Source: a virus. Taken from it: a stretch of 34,612 nucleotides of DNA. Below the pieces are notes generated by a model. The model was not told the DNA's origin. It saw nothing but the letters and a program-made list of their open reading frames with translations, and ran no database searches. Every line of letters begins with the position of its first letter. Position 1 is the first letter of the stretch. A program made the translations under genes and the position numbers. The DNA is taken from the IMG/VR virus record IMGVR_UViG_3300009170_000014, positions 1 through 34,612 of that record; one strand, given 5' to 3'. This document shows, in pieces, positions 31,412 to 34,612 of the stretch.

Positions 31412-31873
31412 TTATAGATCAGTTAAATCTGATGCTACTCCTTCAGATAAATTAGCATAAGCTGCTTTAATATCTTCTGTATTGTTATGCATAATTGAAA
31501 CATCTTCAGCTGAAGTATTTAATGTATACAAAGTTTTTCTATAAATTGGTTGTCCATCTAAACAACATACAATACCTGTTTTACCAGCTATTTTGTAGTC
31601 ACGAGCAGGATCTTTAACATTAAAAGGCTCTAAGCTTTCTTTAAATGTAATTTTACCAGGTAATTCTTTATTAGCTATCCAGTTAAATGATTTTAAATCT
31701 TCTATTGTACCGTGTACTAAAGCACTAATAGGCTTTTTTCTTACAAAGCCATTGTCATCAAATACTGATTTTACTTGTTGTAATCTAATGTGTCCCCAAT
31801 TTGGGCTGTTTTTAGAAGTGATTACTATTGCTCCTGTTGCTTCATCTGCTGTTACTGTTACTTTTGAGTTCAT
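31412..31873 (-). CDS. Conserved hypothetical protein (153 aa), isolated transcription unit
   Basis: The protein reads SKVTVTADEATGAIVITSKN, HIRLQQVKSVFDDNGFVRKK, ISALVHGTIEDL, KELPGKITFKESLEPFN, DYKIAGKTGIVCCLDGQPIY and ends in an acidic SDLTDL. I recall close relatives in Bacteroidota phages, always without function. It is strand-rich and soluble, with the ends charged. It is the only gene flanked by terminators on both sides (31361-31388 behind, 31943-31960 ahead) and has a 121-nt upstream gap, so it is likely a highly expressed single-gene unit. A ssDNA- or RNA-binding or structural role is possible; nothing proves it. Confidence 0.78.
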   Translation of the reverse strand: MNSKVTVTADEATGAIVITSKNSPNWGHIRLQQVKSVFDDNGFVRKKPISALVHGTIEDLKSFNWIANKELPGKITFKESLEPFNVKDPARDYKIAGKTGIVCCLDGQPIYRKTLYTLNTSAEDVSIMHNNTEDIKAAYANLSEGVASDLTDL

Positions 31874-31895
31874 GATTTTTGGTTTTTGATTGTTA

Positions 31896-31910
31896 ATTGA
31901 TTGATTGATT
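31896..31910 (-). repeat. Tandem 4-nt repeat in the leader of the 153-aa gene
   Basis: On the plus strand ATTG occurs three times in a row (31896-31907), followed by ATT. On the coding strand this gives AATCAATCAATCAAT, 23 nt before the ATG, in an unstructured leader. It could aid translation or be slippage-prone; no other copy stands out in the window. Confidence 0.5.
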
Positions 31911-31942
31911 TGTGAGTCAGGGTTTATTATAAATGCAAAAAA

Positions 31943-31960
31943 CCAGGAGACTCATCCTGG
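31943..31960 (-). terminator. Intrinsic terminator after the 100-aa gene
   Basis: On the minus strand CCAGGA and TCCTGG form a 6-bp stem (extended by the flanking AAG side) around TGAGTC, followed by TTTTTTG. It lies 34 nt after the stop of the 100-aa gene and upstream of the 153-aa gene. Confidence 0.88.
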
Positions 31961-31994
31961 CTTCAACATATTAATACTATTGTGCACATAGTAT

Positions 31995-32297
31995 TTAATC
32001 TGGGTCTTCTGATACATCTTCTATATTAACTATAGTTTCTATATCATCTACTGTTAGAGTATTAATTGATATATCTAATGAGGAGATCATCTCTTCACTA
32101 TCTGGATCATAATCTAAAGTAATTTCTTTTTCTTTGATAACTTTGGTTTCTTTTTTAATTGATGAATCATGCCAATGAGAAGTGGGGTAACTCCCTATAT
32201 TCATACCATTCAAATCTTGTAGATCTGTATCTGACAAGCTAAGGTATTCTTCTATTGATAAATGGACTACCTTTCCATTTGGCATTTGAATTATCAT
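31995..32297 (-). CDS. Small conserved phage protein (100 aa)
   Basis: The start IQMPNGKVVHLSIEEYLSLS, with DLQDLNGMNIG after it, resembles short phage proteins that begin M(I/L)xQMPxGxxxxxSxxxYLxxxD, in my memory of unknown function. The C-terminal half is acidic and probably flexible (EKEITLDYDPDSEEMISSLD). It is followed by a strong terminator and lies 3 nt after the stop of the 77-aa membrane gene. Confidence 0.66.
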   Translation of the reverse strand: MIIQMPNGKVVHLSIEEYLSLSDTDLQDLNGMNIGSYPTSHWHDSSIKKETKVIKEKEITLDYDPDSEEMISSLDISINTLTVDDIETIVNIEDVSEDPD

Positions 32298-32300
32298 TGT

Positions 32301-32534
32301 CTATAAGTAACTAATAATTAATCCTAGAATAATTGATGCAACTACAATAGCCCAAGCCAACATAGTTGTAATTTTATTTAAAGAAGCTATATCTTTTCTT
32401 AAAGAATCAGTTGTTTCTTCATACTTTTCTAAGTATACATATTTTCTCTTTTTCTTAAAAGAGCTTTTTTCTTCATTAAAGCCTAGATCTGGGTTTGACC
32501 AGCTAGCTTTTTGTTTTTCATCTTGTGGGGCCAT
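32301..32534 (-). CDS. Tail-anchored 77-aa membrane protein
   Basis: The first half is polar and basic (FKKKRKYVYLEKYEETTDSL), then a helix (LRKDIASLNKITTML) leads into one C-terminal membrane segment (AWAIVVASIILGLIISYL, about 60-77). This is the layout of a tail-anchored inner-membrane protein with a cytoplasmic head. No family is recognised. Candidate roles include holin-like or host-membrane modification. A TATATTTG-type element lies at 32556-32549 on this strand, without a good -33 box. Confidence 0.65.
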   Translation of the reverse strand: MAPQDEKQKASWSNPDLGFNEEKSSFKKKRKYVYLEKYEETTDSLRKDIASLNKITTMLAWAIVVASIILGLIISYL

Positions 32535-32566
32535 AATAATTTTTTTAACAAATATACAAATTATTT

Positions 32567-33058
32567 TTAAGATGCTATATCTTCATTATTTATTTGCATT
32601 TCTTCTATCTCATCTAATATATCTACTAGATTTTCTACTTTTTTAACTATATATTTTCCTTCTACATAATAAGTTTCATCTAAAACTTCTTCTGTATCTT
32701 TTTTTACATATTTAAAACTGATATTATAAGGAGCTGCATTATATGCATCAACACTAGTTATTTCACATGGTATACATTGACCTAAAGTACCTGGTAATTT
32801 TAAAGTAGAATCTTTATTCATTCTCCAAGATGTTAGATTAGAAATATCTATGTATACCCAGTCACCTTCTTTGTAGTTAAATTCAGGATACATTCCTAGT
32901 AAACCTTTATAAATTTGTTCTAAAGCTATATTACTTTTAGAAAGATGACCTACTATTAGTTCAGAAAACTTTTGTTTATCTTTTATAACTAAATGTTTTT
33001 CTAGTAATTGCTCTATGTCTTCTATTGTTATTTCTACACTTATTGATTTTATTGCCAT
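32567..33058 (-). CDS. Hypothetical protein (163 aa)
   Basis: An N-terminal helical part (TIEDIEQLLEKHLVIKDKQK) is followed by FNYKEGDWVYIDISNLTSWR, a KLPGTLGQCIPCEITSVDA segment and YNISFKYVKKDTEEVLDETY, which looks like a small beta-barrel, and an acidic tail. No family is recognised. It shares one base with the 93-aa gene upstream (TAATG). Confidence 0.62.
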   Translation of the reverse strand: MAIKSISVEITIEDIEQLLEKHLVIKDKQKFSELIVGHLSKSNIALEQIYKGLLGMYPEFNYKEGDWVYIDISNLTSWRMNKDSTLKLPGTLGQCIPCEITSVDAYNAAPYNISFKYVKKDTEEVLDETYYVEGKYIVKKVENLVDILDEIEEMQINNEDIAS

Positions 33059-33339
33059 TAGTCTAGTATTGATCCTTCAAATTTGTTTATATAAGCTTTT
33101 ACTTCCTCTAAAAACTTATAAGTGCTTGTCTCTTCTATAGAAGATTTGGTTACACCACTGGCCACTAATTTTTTATGAGATATAATTAACTGTTTATACA
33201 AGAACTTAGTTGTTATCAAAGCATGCTGCTTAGCATTGCTCATATCATAATCAGCATAAGTCTTATAGTTCTCAATATAATGCTGTCTCATTAACTCTTT
33301 AGCTGTTTCTTCAGCTGTTAGTACCTTATTTAGTTCCAT
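33058..33339 (-). CDS. Helical hypothetical protein (93 aa)
   Basis: All-helical: AEETAKELMRQHYIENYKTY, DMSNAKQHALITTKFLYKQL, TYKFLEEVKAYINKFEGSIL. No family is recognised. It is coupled to the 163-aa gene by TAATG and lies 5 nt after the 73-aa gene. Confidence 0.62.
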   Translation of the reverse strand: MELNKVLTAEETAKELMRQHYIENYKTYADYDMSNAKQHALITTKFLYKQLIISHKKLVASGVTKSSIEETSTYKFLEEVKAYINKFEGSILD

Positions 33340-33344
33340 AATTT

Positions 33345-33566
33345 TTAGTCTTCTGTTTTATCATCAACATATTTAGTTATGTTAAATAGTATATCATTAA
33401 ATAATATATAATCTTCTTCACTTATATGTCTCCAATTAAGTAAAGCTCCATAAGAAGGATTTCTTCTAAATTTTGTTATTACTATAAAAGGATGTTCAGT
33501 AACTGCTGAGTCAATAATCATGTCTCCCATCTGAAAAGACATCCAATAATATTTCTTATCTTCCAT
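33345..33566 (-). CDS. Hypothetical protein (73 aa)
   Basis: A short strand-rich protein with KKYYWMSFQMGDMIIDSAVT, HPFIVITKFRRNP and LLNWRHISEEDYILFND. No family is recognised, though the pattern of WxSFxxGxxxIxxxxTxxHPF with NWxxIxEEDY suggests a conserved fold. It shares one base with the 71-aa gene. Confidence 0.62.
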   Translation of the reverse strand: MEDKKYYWMSFQMGDMIIDSAVTEHPFIVITKFRRNPSYGALLNWRHISEEDYILFNDILFNITKYVDDKTED

Positions 33567-33781
33567 TATAATTTAGCTTTTTGTTTAAAATGATTAAATA
33601 CTCCTGGTATATGTTTCTTGTAATAAGGTTGTGTATCCATACACCATTTCTTAAGTTCTTCCTTAGATTGAAAAGGTTTTTTCCAAGATCCACCAGCCAT
33701 TACTAGTTGAAACATAGGTTCTAGATCATCTATAAAATTCTGTACTGTCCAACCTTCCCATACATGTTTGTTATTATCCAT
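33566..33781 (-). CDS. Conserved small phage protein (71 aa, VWEGWTV type)
   Basis: The sequence VWEGWTVQNFIDDLEPMFQL, SWKKPFQSKEELKKWCMDTQ and PYYKKHIPGVFNHF matches a small protein family that I recall in many Bacteroidota phages and mobile elements (WEGWTVxxFIxxLEP...KWCxxxQPYYKK). No function is known to me. It overlaps the 64-aa gene by 8 nt. Confidence 0.68.
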   Translation of the reverse strand: MDNNKHVWEGWTVQNFIDDLEPMFQLVMAGGSWKKPFQSKEELKKWCMDTQPYYKKHIPGVFNHFKQKAKL

Positions 33782-33968
33782 AGTTTAATATTTCTACTTT
33801 AATGTTTTCCATATTCTTTATTCTTTCTTTCCAAATAGGACCTTTACTCTTTTTTATTTCTGCAATAATAGAGTCAACATGATCTGCTGCAGCTTCTACT
33901 GGATTTTCTTTATCAGCAAACTTAAAAATCATATCATTAACTGTTTGCATTATTTTTTCATCTACCAT
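33774..33968 (-). CDS. Helical hypothetical protein (64 aa)
   Basis: Helical and charged (DEKIMQTVNDMIFKFADKEN, DSIIAEIKKSKGPIWKERIK). No family is recognised. It overlaps the 71-aa gene by 8 nt, which supports the frame. Confidence 0.58.
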   Translation of the reverse strand: MVDEKIMQTVNDMIFKFADKENPVEAAADHVDSIIAEIKKSKGPIWKERIKNMENIKVEILNYG

Positions 33969-34012
33969 ATTAGTATTGTTTTTTAGTTAATTCTCAATTC
34001 GCAAATTGCAAA

Positions 34013-34153
34013 TTACTTATTTTTCAACTGCTCTTTTATATTATTCCATATATCAGGAAGCATTTTAAACCATACAACATACAAACCTGCTAAAGTTAGT
34101 AGTCCTAATGTTATAAGTAATGACACTTCTAATATTCCTAGTATTATTTTCAT
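34013..34153 (-). CDS. 46-aa single-pass membrane protein
   Basis: ATG 34153-34151, TAA 34015-34013. Residues 2-29 (ILGILEVSLLITLGLLTLAG and on to YVVWF) form one membrane helix, followed by a short charged tail (NNIKEQLKNK). The A/T-rich leader matches other genes here. Possibly a holin-like or accessory membrane factor; no family is recognised. Confidence 0.6.
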   Translation of the reverse strand: MKIILGILEVSLLITLGLLTLAGLYVVWFKMLPDIWNNIKEQLKNK

Positions 34154-34161
34154 ATTAATTT

Positions 34162-34612
34162 TTATTTTTTTGGTAAGTAAATAAAGTGTTCTTTGTACTT
34201 TCTTTGGTCTTCTAGGTATGTCTCAAATGTAATAAAGTAATCATTTTCACTACCTTTAGTATTTCTTTCAAGCTTTACTATTACATAAGTATTTTTATCT
34301 AAACTATACTCCCAAAGTTCATCTTTTCTAGTGACTTTATATTGTTCATTATATGTCAATATTAAAGAAGGTAGTCTAAACTTGTGATACTTAAACATAC
34401 AGGTTGTAATTGTTTCTAAGGAATCAGTTAAGTAATAATATTCTTGAAATCCAAAGTCTGCATTAAAATATCTGATGTTAGGCTGTAATGAGTCTTCCCA
34501 TTCATAAACTCTATAAAATGTAACATCTGGATATTTCTCACTTAATGTAGCCATTTTAATACCTAAGTCTGTTTGAGAAAATATACTTAAGTTACTGATT
34601 ATCAGTAGTATA
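34162..34612 (-). CDS. Exported protein with Bacteroidota-type signal peptide (5' end outside window)
   Basis: The frame is open to the right edge. Upstream of the in-frame ATG at 34554 it reads ILLIISNLSIFSQTDLGIK, a hydrophobic core ending in SIFSQ, which is the shape of Bacteroidota signal peptides cut after SQ. The true start is therefore beyond 34612, and the ATG at 34554 is internal. The mature part (VTFYRVYEWEDSLQPNIRYF, YYLTDSLETITTCMFKYHKF, a C-terminal DYFITFETYLED) is strand-rich and tyrosine-rich. No family is recognised. Export of a phage product points to the periplasm or cell surface, for example superinfection exclusion; this is inference. Confidence 0.7.
   Translation of the reverse strand, partial: ILLIISNLSIFSQTDLGIKMATLSEKYPDVTFYRVYEWEDSLQPNIRYFNADFGFQEYYYLTDSLETITTCMFKYHKFRLPSLILTYNEQYKVTRKDELWEYSLDKNTYVIVKLERNTKGSENDYFITFETYLEDQRKYKEHFIYLPKK

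Noticed and set aside
31874-31994. Bacteroidota promoter ahead of the 153-aa gene
   Set aside because: No TAnnTTTG box on the minus strand in this gap; a phage-specific promoter cannot be defined from one site.
1-34612. tRNA genes, CRISPR arrays, insertion sequences, attachment sites
   Set aside because: No cloverleaf with conserved arms, no regular spaced repeats, no transposase or integrase coding sequence was seen on either strand.

Overview
This window looks like part of the genome of a tailed, lytic-type phage that infects a Bacteroidota host, most likely crAss-like (Crassvirales) or a close relative. The points for this are: very AT-rich DNA; densely packed, overlapping genes; a short plus-strand block of giant polyvalent/virion-type proteins converging on a long minus-strand replication block; a Bacteroidota-type promoter (TTTG, 19 nt, TAnnTTTG) ahead of the helicase; A/T-rich gene leaders instead of GGAGG ribosome sites; and a Bacteroidota-style signal peptide at the right edge. 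Family placement is inference from gene content. No terminase, capsid, portal, integrase, tRNA, rRNA, CRISPR array or insertion sequence is present. The standard code applies: TAA, TAG and TGA all end real genes.

Left block, plus strand, 1-5146. A gene cut by the left edge carries an ADP-ribosyltransferase-like (ART-PolyVal) domain. It overlaps by 7 nt a 1123-aa protein that resembles the C-terminal part of the giant polyvalent proteins of these phages. A glycosyltransferase with GT31/fringe-like features and a 44-aa lysine-rich microprotein follow. A bidirectional terminator at 5154-5175 separates this block from the convergent right block.

Replication and recombination block, minus strand, 5181-22194. 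Nucleotide metabolism genes (MazG-like pyrophosphohydrolase, dNMP kinase) lie farthest downstream. Upstream come family B DNA polymerase with proofreading domain, PD-(D/E)XK exonuclease, a MoxR AAA+ ATPase with a zincin-plus-VWA partner, a GIY-YIG Seg-like endonuclease, a TOPRIM primase, a probable ssDNA-binding protein, a RecT-like annealing protein, DnaB-type helicase, a DnaA domain IV-only protein and uracil-DNA glycosylase. Together they could supply initiation, unwinding, priming, synthesis, repair and homologous recombination. Intrinsic terminators behind individual genes suggest that a few products (the 141-aa protein and the SSB candidate) are made in excess.

Accessory block, 22220-34612. 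One lone plus-strand gene (22220-22525) sits at the boundary. The minus strand then carries about 35 mostly small genes. Recognisable ones are an FkbM-type methyltransferase, a ClpS-like adaptor, an SF2 helicase, a ParB-like protein with a truncated copy beside it, an HNH endonuclease, a zinc-binding protein and several one- or two-helix membrane proteins. The last gene, cut by the right edge, has a signal peptide. Several genes in this block are below 60 codons and are supported by tight start/stop junctions with their neighbours.

The most notable points are the phage ClpS with an altered N-degron pocket, the MoxR/VWA-zincin pair inside a replication operon, the decayed ParB duplicate, the split ART/polyvalent gene and the host-like promoters.
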